A stretch of 38,180 nucleotides of DNA from Clostridiales bacterium (GCA_004556965.1 SFFE01000029.1:1-38180); one strand, 5' to 3'; positions 25,296 to 33,534 are shown, counted from the stretch's first letter. Numbers and translations are program-made. The notes: generated by a model from the letters alone, not told the origin.

Positions 25296-25667
25296 TCACT
25301 TTTCCGCAATGACCTCGATCTCGACGAGCACGTCCTTCGGCAGACGCGCGACCTCGACGCAGGAGCGCGCCGGGTACGGCTCGGTAAAATACTGCGCATA
25401 GATGCCGTTGACGGTGCCGAAGTCGTTCATGTCCTTGATGAACACGGTCGTCTTGACGACGTTGTCCATGGACGTTCCGGCGGCCTTGAGCAGCTCCGTC
25501 AGGTTCTTGCAGACCTGATGCGCCTGCGCCTCGACGCCCTCGACGATCGCGCCGGTAGCGGGGTCGATGCCGATCTGGCCGGAGGTATAGACAAGGCCGT
25601 TGACCTCGATCGCCTGCGAATACGGTCCAATGGCGCCGGGCGCCTTCGTCGTTTTGATTTCTTTCAT
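25296..25667 (-). CDS. ridA: Reactive intermediate/imine deaminase RidA
   Basis: This 123-residue YjgF/YER057c/UK114 protein hydrolyses enamine/imine intermediates such as 2-aminoacrylate and iminobutyrate. Family blocks are GPYSQAIEVNGLVYTSGQIGIDP near the N-terminus and YPARSCVEVARLPKDVLVEIEVIAE at the C-terminus, including the conserved Arg and Glu of the active site. It starts 13 bp after the threonine ammonia-lyase stop, with AAAGGAG before the ATG. The pairing is logical: the lyase produces the imine that RidA clears. Confidence 0.95.
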   Translation of the reverse strand: MKEIKTTKAPGAIGPYSQAIEVNGLVYTSGQIGIDPATGAIVEGVEAQAHQVCKNLTELLKAAGTSMDNVVKTTVFIKDMNDFGTVNGIYAQYFTEPYPARSCVEVARLPKDVLVEIEVIAEK

Positions 25668-25680
25668 GCGAACAACTCCT

Positions 25681-26889
25681 TTAATCCAAAATGATCTGAT
25701 AGTTCTGTTCCTTCAGAGACGCCAGCAGCGCCTGTCCGTGCGCCGTGCCGCCGACCTCGCACGCGATGTGCACCAGCGTATCGGTCGGGCCGAGGTCGGG
25801 CGAGAGCTTGTCGTGCTCGATGGAGATGATGTTCGCGCCGCCGTCGGACAGGTGCAGCAGCAGATGCCCCAGCGCGCCGGGCTTATCGGATAGCTTGGTG
25901 GTGAACCGCAGCCGCCGTCCGCGCGAAACGAGACCCTGCTCGATGATGCGGTGCACGAAGCCGACGTCGATGTTGCCGCCGGAGAGCACGCACACGACCT
26001 TTTTGCCCTGCACGTCAAGCTTTCCCGCAAGACATGCGGCCACGGGCGTCGCGCCCGCAGGCTCCACGAGCTGCTTCGTGCGCTCGAGCAGCAGCATGAT
26101 CGCCTCGCTGATCTCCATGTCCGACACGGTCACCACGTCGTCCACATACCGGTTGATCAGCTCCACCGTCCGGTCGCCGGGGCACTTGACGGCGATGCCG
26201 TCCGCAATCGTCGAAACGGTCTCAGTCGAGACATAGCGCTTTTCTCTGAAACTCCGGTAAATCGCGTCCGCGCCCTCGGCCTGCACGCCGATGACTTTTA
26301 CGCGCGGGTTGACCTGCTTCACACACGCGGCCACGCCGGACAGCAGCCCGCCGCCGCCCGCCGGAACGACGATCATATCCACCGTCGGCAGCTCGCGCAG
26401 AATCTCCAGCCCGATGGTGCCCTGCCCGGCCATGACCTCCGGGTCGTTGTACGGGTGCAGGAACGTGGCGTGCTCCTGCTCGCAGATCTCCATCGCCTTG
26501 CCGTAGGCGTCGTCGTAGCAGTCGCCGTGCAACACGACCTTCGCGCCGTAGCCCTCGGTGGCCTGCACCTTGGCGATCGGCGCGGCGGCGGGCATGACGA
26601 TCGTCGCGCCGATGCCGTTTTGCGCGGCGGCGTAGGCGACGCCCTGCGCGTGGTTGCCGGCGGACGAGGCCACGACGCTCTGCACGTCGCCGCGCTCGAT
26701 CAGCGCCGCGATCTTGTTGGCCGCGCCGCGAATCTTGAACGACCCGGTTTTCTGCCGGTTTTCGCACTTGAGGTAGATCTCTCCCCCGGTCATGCGCGAA
26801 AACGTGGACGACAGATCGAGCCGGGTCACATGAATGATCTTCTCCAGCCGTCTGGACGCCCGTTCGATCTCACTGAGCGGAAGCTCCAT
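25681..26889 (-). CDS. ilvA: Threonine ammonia-lyase (threonine deaminase)
   Basis: This 402-residue PLP enzyme converts threonine to 2-oxobutanoate and ammonia. The PLP lysine is Lys52 in TGSFKIRGA and the phosphate-binding loop is VVASSAGNHAQGVAYAA. A single ACT-like domain occupies about residues 325-402 (RFTTKLSDKPGALGHLLLHLSDGGANIISIEHDK), as in the TdcB/short IlvA type. The start at 26889 follows GGAGGG; the ATG at 26910 would add seven residues. First gene of an operon with ridA. Whether it is catabolic or feeds isoleucine synthesis cannot be told here, so the ilvA/tdcB symbol is a convention. Confidence 0.93.
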   Translation of the reverse strand: MELPLSEIERASRRLEKIIHVTRLDLSSTFSRMTGGEIYLKCENRQKTGSFKIRGAANKIAALIERGDVQSVVASSAGNHAQGVAYAAAQNGIGATIVMPAAAPIAKVQATEGYGAKVVLHGDCYDDAYGKAMEICEQEHATFLHPYNDPEVMAGQGTIGLEILRELPTVDMIVVPAGGGGLLSGVAACVKQVNPRVKVIGVQAEGADAIYRSFREKRYVSTETVSTIADGIAVKCPGDRTVELINRYVDDVVTVSDMEISEAIMLLLERTKQLVEPAGATPVAACLAGKLDVQGKKVVCVLSGGNIDVGFVHRIIEQGLVSRGRRLRFTTKLSDKPGALGHLLLHLSDGGANIISIEHDKLSPDLGPTDTLVHIACEVGGTAHGQALLASLKEQNYQIILD

Positions 26890-26923
26890 AACGTTTCCCT
26901 CCAACGCCAAAATTTTCGACCGT

Positions 26924-26952
26924 ATTGTACTACGTCCCGGCCCAAATTACAA
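26924..26952 (-). promoter_or_regulatory. Promoter of ilvA-ridA operon
   Basis: On the minus strand TTGTAA (26952-26947), 17 bp, TACAAT (26929-26924), about 35 bp before the start codon. Confidence 0.6.
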
Positions 26953-27116
26953 CCACTTTTCACGCCGCCCCCTTCCGCAAAAATCCCTGCAAAATCCCGG
27001 AGCCGCCGCATTAAAAGCCCGTTCCAAAACATTATATAAATATAGGGTCTGCATCATCATACAAGTTTCCCAAAAACGCAGCGTCTGAATTGTCGAATCT
27101 TTTGGGCCGATGGGTC

Positions 27117-27145
27117 TTGACGCTGTGCGCGATTTCCAGTATAAT
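27117..27145 (+). promoter_or_regulatory. Promoter of the VWA/RiPP-like operon
   Basis: TTGACG (27117-27122), 17 bp, TATAAT (27140-27145), a near-consensus promoter. It leaves a 5' leader of about 125 nt before the ATG at 27276. The rest of the 386-bp gap (26953-27116) is A+T-rich with no gene. Confidence 0.85.
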
Positions 27146-27151
27146 TTGTGT

Positions 27152-27275
27152 AACTGGAACTATTTTCAAACTTATGTCAACCCATGCACGGCGTCCGGGC
27201 GGCGATTCCCGGCTCCCTGGTGAGGGCGGCTCCTCCTTGGAGACGCGGTGCTGAACCAAAAAGGAGGAGTAAACT
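27152..27275 (+). promoter_or_regulatory. 5' leader with anti-Shine-Dalgarno element
   Basis: The ribosome binding site AAGGAGGAG (27261-27269) is perfectly complementary over 9 nt to CTCCTCCTT (27230-27238) in the same leader. An alternative upstream hairpin CCGGG/CCCGG (within 27195-27212) and CCCT/AGGG could compete. Such pairing would hide the ribosome binding site unless disrupted. No named riboswitch is recognised. Confidence 0.55.
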
Positions 27276-30131
27276 ATGCAAAAGAAAGCAGCCCGCCGCG
27301 GCCAGCGTGCGCTTGCGTTCCTGCTGTGCCTGCTCATGGTCGCAACGCTCTTGCCGGTCATGGGCGCGAGCGCGGCGGAGGGCGTAGGTGTACAGCCGGC
27401 AGACACTGTCACGGCAACAGAAGGACTCAATATGAGCAAGCAGCTTCAACTGACGTCGGACGGTACTTACACCATCACGCTGGAGGCCTATGCAACTGGA
27501 ACGGTTTCATCTGTAAAAGTTGACAAGCCGATGGATATTGTGCTCGTGCTCGATCAATCCGGTTCCATGACGAAAACGTTTTCCAATGGTACTAGCCGAC
27601 TCAACGCGCTGAAAGCCGCAGTAAATCAGTTTCTCAACAGCATCAGTAAAAAGGCGAAGGGTTCTGATGGCATCTCCGGAACTGCTGACGACATCGCCCA
27701 TCGCGTTGCAATCGTGGGCTTCGCCAGTGACAAAAACTACTACAATGTGTACAACAACACGGAATTGTTGTCTACTAGCACTGTCATAAATTACGGGAGC
27801 GCAACCAATATAAATTATCGAGATGCTCTGGTCAGCATTAACGGCACAAACGGCAACACCAATTCTCAATTGACCGATGCAGTCAAACATTTGGACGCAG
27901 ATGGCGATACCTATTCTGAATATGGTTTAGACATGGCAAATAAAATTTTTGCGAATGCCACTGATGATGGTCAGACGCGTGGTCGTGTTGTCGTTGTCTT
28001 TACAGATGGTTATACGGCACCATCCGGTTCAAATGACCTGAAGTATTCCATGTCTGATAACGCCATCGCACAGGCAAAAATTGCAAAACAGACCTATCAG
28101 GCCAAAGTATTTACAGTTGGTATTTTCGCCAAGGCAAATCCGGATCAAAGTATCACAGCCAATTTCAAACCAAGCGATGGCTGGAACAACTACTATAACG
28201 AGAACAGCCTCTCCTCTGCTGAGGAACTTGTCGCAGCGAACCGGTATATGCACTACATGTCTAGCAACCATCCTACAGCTGACAATCTGAATAGCAATGT
28301 CAATGGGTGGAGTAATTCTGGTTACTATATGGCAGCATCAGATACGAAGGGTCTAAATGGCGTCTTCTCAAAGATTGATTCAGAAATCAGCAATCCGTCT
28401 ACCACGTTGACAACCGCCGCCGTACTGAAAGATATCATCTCTGACAACTTTGACGTACCGAGCGGTAGCAAGGCTACAGCAGCATCGTACACGGTTACGA
28501 CCACGGACGGAAGCAACTATACGACCGGCAGCAAAGTTAAGGATTACACCGCAACCTTTGACAAAGCCACAAAAACGGTTTCTGTCACTGGCTTCGATTA
28601 TAAGGATAAGTATGTTGCCAAAGATCATCCCGGCGAGAAGCTCGTTGTGACCATCACGGGTCTGTTGCCGAATCAGTCCGGCAAGAAGCTCTATTCCAAC
28701 AATAACGAGAAGTCCGGTATCTATACGAAGAGCGATGATGAGTTCCCGTTCGCGCCGTTTGACAAGCCATATACCAAGGTGGATACGGAAACCCGCGTGG
28801 TGGACTTTGGCATGACCGTAAACATTGGCGACCATGTGCTGAACACGTACAAGGCCACGCATGAGTACGGCACGTTCAGCCAGAACAGCAATAAATACAC
28901 CTACAATCTGAACTCTGTGAAGGACGGCAACGGCAACTATACGTTCGGCTTCACCGGCGTGGATTCCTCGCTTTACTTTGCCAACGGTGCCTGGACCAAG
29001 GTCAACGTCATCCCCGCGAACAATGTGTATTATGATGACGCTTACCTGAACGGCGACGATACCGGCTCCAGCGACTTCAAAGACGGTCAGTACGGCTACG
29101 AAGCAGCCGTTGAAACAGCTACGAATGCAGCCAACTTCAATCCTGAAGGCTCCACCACATCCTATTCTGCAAAGCAAACCTTTAGCTTCACCGGCAGCCG
29201 CATTGATCTCTACTGCACCACCACAAATAACTCCAATGCAGTTGTTGCGGCGCTGTGGAAAGCCGAGGATTTCGGTAAGGACGACACACAGCCCGTTGCC
29301 AGCAAGTACATGATCAACACGTATGAGAGTGGCACGCTCTATAATGTCCCGACCCTCAGCTTTGACACGGGCGTGCGCGGCAATTACGTGCTCGTTCTCT
29401 ACACCAACGGAACTTCAAACTACCAGTTTGACGGCGTTCGTGTTTACAATCCGGCCGATGAGACAAACGACACCGTAAAGGGCGCATATACAGCGGAGAA
29501 TGAGGCGAACGCCCAGTTCCTGAAGGTTCGTGATCTGCTTGTGCAGGCCGGCAATCTCGGTAATCCCGGTGTTGTCTACACGGACGAACAAGACGATGTG
29601 AACGCTCCGGCAACCTATTATGATATTGGCCCGAAAAACGAAGTCTATCTGGCTGCCAAGAACGGCGTCAGCTTCAGACTTGACGGCTACAACGCAGCTG
29701 CGTACAAAGTTATGGTCGGTCTGAGCGCTCCGGAAGGTATGGGCAATGGCCAGGTCACTGTTACCTATGGTGACCAAGTCACCAAGGTGGATGTGAATTC
29801 CGTCAATGACATGTACTACGAAGTGAAGCCGGATGCGAACGGCAACGTTTCGATTGTAAACAGCGGCAATGTTCTGGTATCTGTCACAAACATCAAGGTA
29901 ACGGCTCGAAATACCGCCAGCGCAGCGTCCACCGCATCTGTTGTTGTGGATGAAGATTTGCTGAATTATGTATCCACTTTCAGTACACTGAGCGTGGTGG
30001 ACACAACGACACCGGATACCCCCGATCCGATACCCGACACGCCGGTTCAGAACGACAGCATTTCTGCCATCATCCACGCCATCTGGGCGCAGGTGAAGGA
30101 CAGCATTGACCGTCTGTTCGGCAGACTGTAA
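27276..30131 (+). CDS. Secreted von Willebrand factor A domain protein
   Basis: This 951-residue exported protein has a signal peptide (RALAFLLCLLMVATLLPVMGASA) and a VWA domain at about residues 85-370 with a complete MIDAS: DxSxS at Asp93-Ser95-Ser97, Thr212 in GDTYSEYGL and Asp244 in FTDGYT. It should bind a metal and a protein partner. The rest is beta-rich, with two carbohydrate-module-like stretches (FSFTGSRIDLYCTT at about 630-760 and a second unit after 800). The Pro/Thr linker DTTTPDTPDPIPDTP precedes a short C-terminal helix. No LPXTG motif or SLH domain is present, so the mode of retention is unknown. The coding sequence is visibly more A+T-rich than its neighbours, notably at 27.5-28.6 kb. 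First gene of the operon with the precursor-like peptide 16 bp downstream. Confidence 0.85.
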   Translation: MQKKAARRGQRALAFLLCLLMVATLLPVMGASAAEGVGVQPADTVTATEGLNMSKQLQLTSDGTYTITLEAYATGTVSSVKVDKPMDIVLVLDQSGSMTKTFSNGTSRLNALKAAVNQFLNSISKKAKGSDGISGTADDIAHRVAIVGFASDKNYYNVYNNTELLSTSTVINYGSATNINYRDALVSINGTNGNTNSQLTDAVKHLDADGDTYSEYGLDMANKIFANATDDGQTRGRVVVVFTDGYTAPSGSNDLKYSMSDNAIAQAKIAKQTYQAKVFTVGIFAKANPDQSITANFKPSDGWNNYYNENSLSSAEELVAANRYMHYMSSNHPTADNLNSNVNGWSNSGYYMAASDTKGLNGVFSKIDSEISNPSTTLTTAAVLKDIISDNFDVPSGSKATAASYTVTTTDGSNYTTGSKVKDYTATFDKATKTVSVTGFDYKDKYVAKDHPGEKLVVTITGLLPNQSGKKLYSNNNEKSGIYTKSDDEFPFAPFDKPYTKVDTETRVVDFGMTVNIGDHVLNTYKATHEYGTFSQNSNKYTYNLNSVKDGNGNYTFGFTGVDSSLYFANGAWTKVNVIPANNVYYDDAYLNGDDTGSSDFKDGQYGYEAAVETATNAANFNPEGSTTSYSAKQTFSFTGSRIDLYCTTTNNSNAVVAALWKAEDFGKDDTQPVASKYMINTYESGTLYNVPTLSFDTGVRGNYVLVLYTNGTSNYQFDGVRVYNPADETNDTVKGAYTAENEANAQFLKVRDLLVQAGNLGNPGVVYTDEQDDVNAPATYYDIGPKNEVYLAAKNGVSFRLDGYNAAAYKVMVGLSAPEGMGNGQVTVTYGDQVTKVDVNSVNDMYYEVKPDANGNVSIVNSGNVLVSVTNIKVTARNTASAASTASVVVDEDLLNYVSTFSTLSVVDTTTPDTPDPIPDTPVQNDSISAIIHAIWAQVKDSIDRLFGRL

Positions 30132-30147
30132 GGAAGGAGAAACCGCA

Positions 30148-30414
30148 ATGAAAAAGACGTATTCCAAGCCCGCGCTTTACGCGGAATCCTTCGAGCTGGC
30201 AGAGCACATTGCTCTTTGCTCCGGTTACAAAGCAGGCGTTATTACAATCACCCATTGGAATGATGGCGTGTGCACCTTCCAATATACTGCCGGTGGTTCT
30301 GTGCTGTTTAACACGACACCCGGTTCCGCTTGCGATGCTGATTATTTTCCCGGCATGGAATTGGAATGCTACAACAGCCCAAACGGCGCACCCGGCGTCC
30401 CCTTCGGTTCCTGA
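30148..30414 (+). CDS. Candidate RiPP precursor peptide, 88 residues
   Basis: A small peptide with a leader-like N-terminus (MKKTYSKPALYAESFELAEHIALC, residues 1-24). The pattern Y-x-K-P-x-L-x-x-E-x-F and a short amphipathic helix ending in Cys recurs in small peptides beside radical SAM genes of Clostridia. The remainder is Gly/Thr/Asn-rich with Cys at 24, 42, 62 and 74 and ends GAPGVPFGS. It has a strong ribosome binding site (AAGGAAGGAG) and is followed at once by a terminator, an arrangement that keeps precursor mRNA above that of the maturation genes. There is no signal peptide. That it is modified by the radical SAM enzyme encoded downstream is inference. Confidence 0.7.
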   Translation: MKKTYSKPALYAESFELAEHIALCSGYKAGVITITHWNDGVCTFQYTAGGSVLFNTTPGSACDADYFPGMELECYNSPNGAPGVPFGS

Positions 30415-30425
30415 CACACAACTTT

Positions 30426-30457
30426 AAAAAGGCCATGCCGCTTGGCATGGCCTTTTT
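30426..30457. terminator. Attenuator/terminator after the precursor gene
   Basis: A 14-bp stem AAAAAGGCCATGCC pairs with GGCATGGCCTTTTT around the loop GCTT. It starts 12 bp after the precursor stop and lies just before the maturation genes, which have no clear promoter of their own, so read-through must supply them. Confidence 0.9.
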
Positions 30458-30468
30458 CCAACTTGCCT

Positions 30469-31335
30469 ATGAAACCATTTTCCTGTAAACTGAATATGGC
30501 CGGATTCGTCTGGCGCATTGACGCGCCGGTGCCGCTGAAAATTGACGGACGCTTTCAACCGTTTTTGACCGACGCACCGCGCGACGACTGCTCCATCTCG
30601 TTTGAAATTTGCCGTCCCGCAGAACTGCGCGGCACGGTTGTTCATGCGGACAATCCGCGCGTACTCCGTCTGGCGGACGGCTATGCGATCGAGCGCAATT
30701 TGCTCGCGCCGGAGCCCTGCACCTGTCTCGTCAGCCGCGACGCTGACCCGATGCATCAGCAAGGCTATCTCTATCCGGAGCTGATCCGTTTCTTCCGCGA
30801 CTTCGACAACCTCCTCGACGCGGCGAACCTTGAGCACATGCTCACCGCGCTCGGCGCGGTCAGCCTGCACAGCTCGTTCATCACGCATTGCGGACAGGCC
30901 ATTCTCTTCTCCGCCCCGTCCGGCACGGGCAAGAGCACGCAGGCCGCGCTCTGGGAGCAGTACGCGCACGCCGAGCAGATCAACGGCGACCGGAGCGTCA
31001 TCCGCTGCGTGGACGGGGTCTGGACGGCGTTCGGCTTCCCCTTCGCGGGGTCGAGCGGCATCTACAAAAACAAGTCCGCGCCCATCCGCGCCATTGTCGT
31101 GCTGCGTCAGGCGAAGGACAACACCATCGAGCGCCTCGGCGCAAGCGAAGCCTTCCGCCTGCTCTATTCCGAAACCGCCATCCAGCGCTGGAACACGCAA
31201 GGGCACGCCGCCGCCGTCGATCTGCTGATCCGGCTGAGCGCCGCCGTGCCCGTTTACCGCCTGTGCTGCACGCCGGACGCGCGCGCCGTCGCGCTGCTGC
31301 AGCAAACGCTCTCATCTCAGGAGGATTCCCCATGA
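30469..31335 (+). CDS. HprK-like kinase of a peptide-maturation locus
   Basis: This protein of about 288 residues has a P-loop APSGTGKST at about 149-157 (Lys155), followed by INGDRSVIR and GFPFAGSSGIYKNKSAPI, the arrangement seen in HPr kinase/PEPCK-like proteins. The first 140 residues do not match HprK's usual N-domain. HprK-like proteins occur in lasso-peptide and other RiPP clusters, some phosphorylating the peptide; that role here is inferred. The start is uncertain: ATG 30469 and ATG 30496 are both possible and neither has a good ribosome binding site; the upstream ATG 30442 lies in the terminator. It ends in a 4-bp overlap (ATGA) with the radical SAM gene. Confidence 0.78.
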   Translation: MKPFSCKLNMAGFVWRIDAPVPLKIDGRFQPFLTDAPRDDCSISFEICRPAELRGTVVHADNPRVLRLADGYAIERNLLAPEPCTCLVSRDADPMHQQGYLYPELIRFFRDFDNLLDAANLEHMLTALGAVSLHSSFITHCGQAILFSAPSGTGKSTQAALWEQYAHAEQINGDRSVIRCVDGVWTAFGFPFAGSSGIYKNKSAPIRAIVVLRQAKDNTIERLGASEAFRLLYSETAIQRWNTQGHAAAVDLLIRLSAAVPVYRLCCTPDARAVALLQQTLSSQEDSP

Positions 31336-32465
31336 CCGGCAACCAAACCGAACTTCAAATCATCGAGCACATGCACCGCCGCGCCGTGGCGCAGGGCATC
31401 CCGCTGAGCGGCACGTTCGAGCTGACGCCGCTGTGCAGCATGGCGTGCAAAATGTGCTACGTCCGCATGTCGCCGGAGGAGCTTGCCGCCACCGGAAAGC
31501 GCCTGCGCACGGCGGACGAGTGGCTCGCCCTCGCGCGGGAAGCCAAAGAGCAGGGTATGCTGCTTTTGCTGCTCACCGGCGGCGAACCGTTCCTCTACCC
31601 CGAGTTCCGCCGCCTGTATACCGAGCTGCGGCAGATGGGCTTCGTCATCTCGATCAACTCCAACGCCACGCTCATCACGGCGGAGACCGTCGCGTGGCTG
31701 AAGGAAAACCCGCCGCAGCGCATCAACATCACGCTCTACGGCGCGTCGGACGCGACGTATGCGCGGCTCTGCGGCCACCCCACCGGCTTCACGCAGGTGA
31801 CGCACGCCATCGAGCTGCTGCGGGATGCGGGCATCTCCGTCAAGCTCAACTGCAGCGTCACGCCGGAAAACGTCTGCGATCTGGAGGACATCATCGCCTA
31901 CTCCGACGAACACAAACTCGTGCTGCAGGCCACGTCGTACATGTTCCCGCCGCTGCGGCGCGACGCGGAGAGCGTCGGGCGCAACGCGCGCTTCACCGCC
32001 GAGGAGTCCGCGCGCACGGAGGTGAAGATCCGCCGCCTGCAATACGGCGCGGAGAATCTGCGCGAATATTGCAAGGCCATCGAATCGCACCAGCCGGTGG
32101 ACACGCCGCTGTGCGCCGACTGCGAGGGCGAGGGCCTGCAGTGCCGCGCCGGGAAGAGCGCGTTCTGGGTCACGTGGGACGGGCGCATGACGCCGTGCGG
32201 CATGGTGAACGAACCGGCCGTGTTCCCGTTCGGGCAGGGCTTTGCGGACGTATGGCAGTCCCTGCGCGCGCAGACCGCCGCGCTGCACCTCCCGCCGGAG
32301 TGCGCGGGCTGCGACGCGAAGCACTACTGCCACACCTGCGCCGCCATGTGCTACACGGAAACCGGGCGCTACGACTGCAAGCCGCAGTACCGCTGCGATC
32401 TGATGCGCGCCGTGCCGGCGGCCTGCCGCGAACTGCTTTCCGAGGAGGAACATCATGAAGAATAA
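31332..32465 (+). CDS. Radical SAM/SPASM peptide-maturation enzyme
   Basis: This 377-residue protein has a CX3CX2C SAM cluster motif at Cys35, Cys39 and Cys42 and GGEP at residues 83-86. The C-terminal SPASM/twitch region is rich in cysteines (261, 264, 271, 289, 324, 327, 333, 336, 340, 349, 355), enough for two auxiliary iron-sulfur clusters. Enzymes of this type install thioether, C-C or other cross-links in ribosomal peptides, or act in maturation of enzymes (anSME). No separate PqqD-like recognition protein is encoded nearby, and no obvious N-terminal RRE domain is seen. The start follows CAGGAGG and overlaps the kinase gene stop. The likely substrate is the peptide at 30148. Confidence 0.88.
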   Translation: MTGNQTELQIIEHMHRRAVAQGIPLSGTFELTPLCSMACKMCYVRMSPEELAATGKRLRTADEWLALAREAKEQGMLLLLLTGGEPFLYPEFRRLYTELRQMGFVISINSNATLITAETVAWLKENPPQRINITLYGASDATYARLCGHPTGFTQVTHAIELLRDAGISVKLNCSVTPENVCDLEDIIAYSDEHKLVLQATSYMFPPLRRDAESVGRNARFTAEESARTEVKIRRLQYGAENLREYCKAIESHQPVDTPLCADCEGEGLQCRAGKSAFWVTWDGRMTPCGMVNEPAVFPFGQGFADVWQSLRAQTAALHLPPECAGCDAKHYCHTCAAMCYTETGRYDCKPQYRCDLMRAVPAACRELLSEEEHHEE

Positions 32466-33264
32466 GAAAACACTTTGGATCGTCATCGCCGTTGTGGCGG
32501 TGCTCGCAATCGCGCTGGTGGTTTATCTCTGCACCCGCCCCGGCGAAGCAGCCACGACGCCGGATACGCCCACCGAATCCACAACCCCCAACGCCGACCC
32601 GGACGTCGAATCGCCCGATCCCGATGCGCTGAGCGCCACCGTCGGCAATGGCGACACCTCGAACGTCACCACGGACACCGCCGCCGGCACGCCGTGGAAG
32701 ACCATGACGGACGGCGACTACAGCGTCGGCATCCGCTCCCTCGGCGGGTACGACGGCCTGTTCGTCGAAGACGGCAGCGACGACAGCGTGACGAACGTGC
32801 TGGCGCTGCAATTCACGAACAACGGCAGCACGGTCATCCAGTATGCCGAGTACGCCTTTGACGCGGGCGGCGAGACGCTGGTGTTCAAGCTCTCCGACCT
32901 CCCGGCGGGCGAATCCGTCGTGGTGCTGGAGGCGAACCGACACGCGTATGACAGCGCCGCGGTGCTGGAGCTGACCGACCGCGTCGTCGCCACGGTGGAC
33001 GAACTCACCTTCGCGAGCGATCAGGTGCTCATCGTCGATAACGGCGACAGCTCCCTCACGCTCATGAACCTCACGGATGAGACGCTCCCCGTCGTGCGCG
33101 TGTTTTATAAGTACTATTACGAGGAGGAGCGCACGTTCGTCGGCGGCATCACCTACACCGCCAAAGGACGCAGCATCCCCGCCGGCGGCAGCGTGACGAT
33201 CTATCCCTCGCACTATGTCACCGACGGCTGCGTGCTGATGGGAAGCGCCATCTACTCCGAATGA
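32455..33264 (+). CDS. Membrane-anchored extracytoplasmic protein of the RiPP-like locus
   Basis: This 269-residue protein has one N-terminal transmembrane helix (TLWIVIAVVAVLAIALVVYLC), a Thr/Pro/Asp linker (about residues 33-60) and a beta-rich soluble domain outside the cell. It overlaps the radical SAM gene by 11 bp and has a GAGGAGG ribosome binding site, so it belongs to the operon. I do not recognise the domain. It could be an immunity, anchoring or export-associated component; no catalytic motif is seen. The last residue and stop (GAATGA) coincide with the start of a repeat array. Confidence 0.8.
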   Translation: MKNKKTLWIVIAVVAVLAIALVVYLCTRPGEAATTPDTPTESTTPNADPDVESPDPDALSATVGNGDTSNVTTDTAAGTPWKTMTDGDYSVGIRSLGGYDGLFVEDGSDDSVTNVLALQFTNNGSTVIQYAEYAFDAGGETLVFKLSDLPAGESVVVLEANRHAYDSAAVLELTDRVVATVDELTFASDQVLIVDNGDSSLTLMNLTDETLPVVRVFYKYYYEEERTFVGGITYTAKGRSIPAGGSVTIYPSHYVTDGCVLMGSAIYSE

Positions 33265-33513
33265 CAGTGCAAGGTCATGGGGCGCCATAAATGGCGTCCC
33301 ATCGACCGGCACTGTCATTCCTCGTTTTTTGCGCTGCAACCGCTGCGCTTACGTTGCATCGCAAGGCCGCAAGGTCATGGGTGCCGTAAACGGCGTCCCA
33401 TCGACCGGCACTGTCATTCCTCGTTTTTTGCGCTGCAACCGCTGCGCTTACGTTGCATCGCAAGGTTGCAAGGTCATGGGACGCTGCAACATCGACCGGC
33501 ACTGTCATTCCTC
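33258..33513 (+). repeat. Tandem array of about 100-bp structured units (2.5 copies)
   Basis: Units starting at 33271, 33371 and 33470 have a period of about 100 bp. Each has CAAGGTCATGGG, a short inner stem (GGGCGCCA-TAAA-TGGCGTCCC in copy 1, GGGTGCCG-TAAA-CGGCGTCCC in copy 2, degenerate in copy 3) and ATCGACCGGCACTGTCATTCCTC. The linker GCGCTGCAACCGCTGCGCTTACG is shared by the first two. The first unit has perfect outer arms AATGACAGTGC/GCACTGTCATT. A single related unit is at 14974-15033. The array fills the 355-bp gap after the operon together with the hairpins at 33535 and 33567. Confidence 0.9.
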
Positions 33514-33534
33514 TTGAAAGCGGCCTGCATAAAG

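Noticed and set aside
27152..27275. Cyclic-di-GMP riboswitch in the VWA leader
   Set aside because: The conserved core sequences of GEMM-I and GEMM-II are not present; only the anti-Shine-Dalgarno pairing can be supported.
33258..33513. CRISPR-like array
   Set aside because: The repeated unit is about 100 bp with only 2.5 copies, the would-be spacers are themselves repeated, and there are no cas genes.
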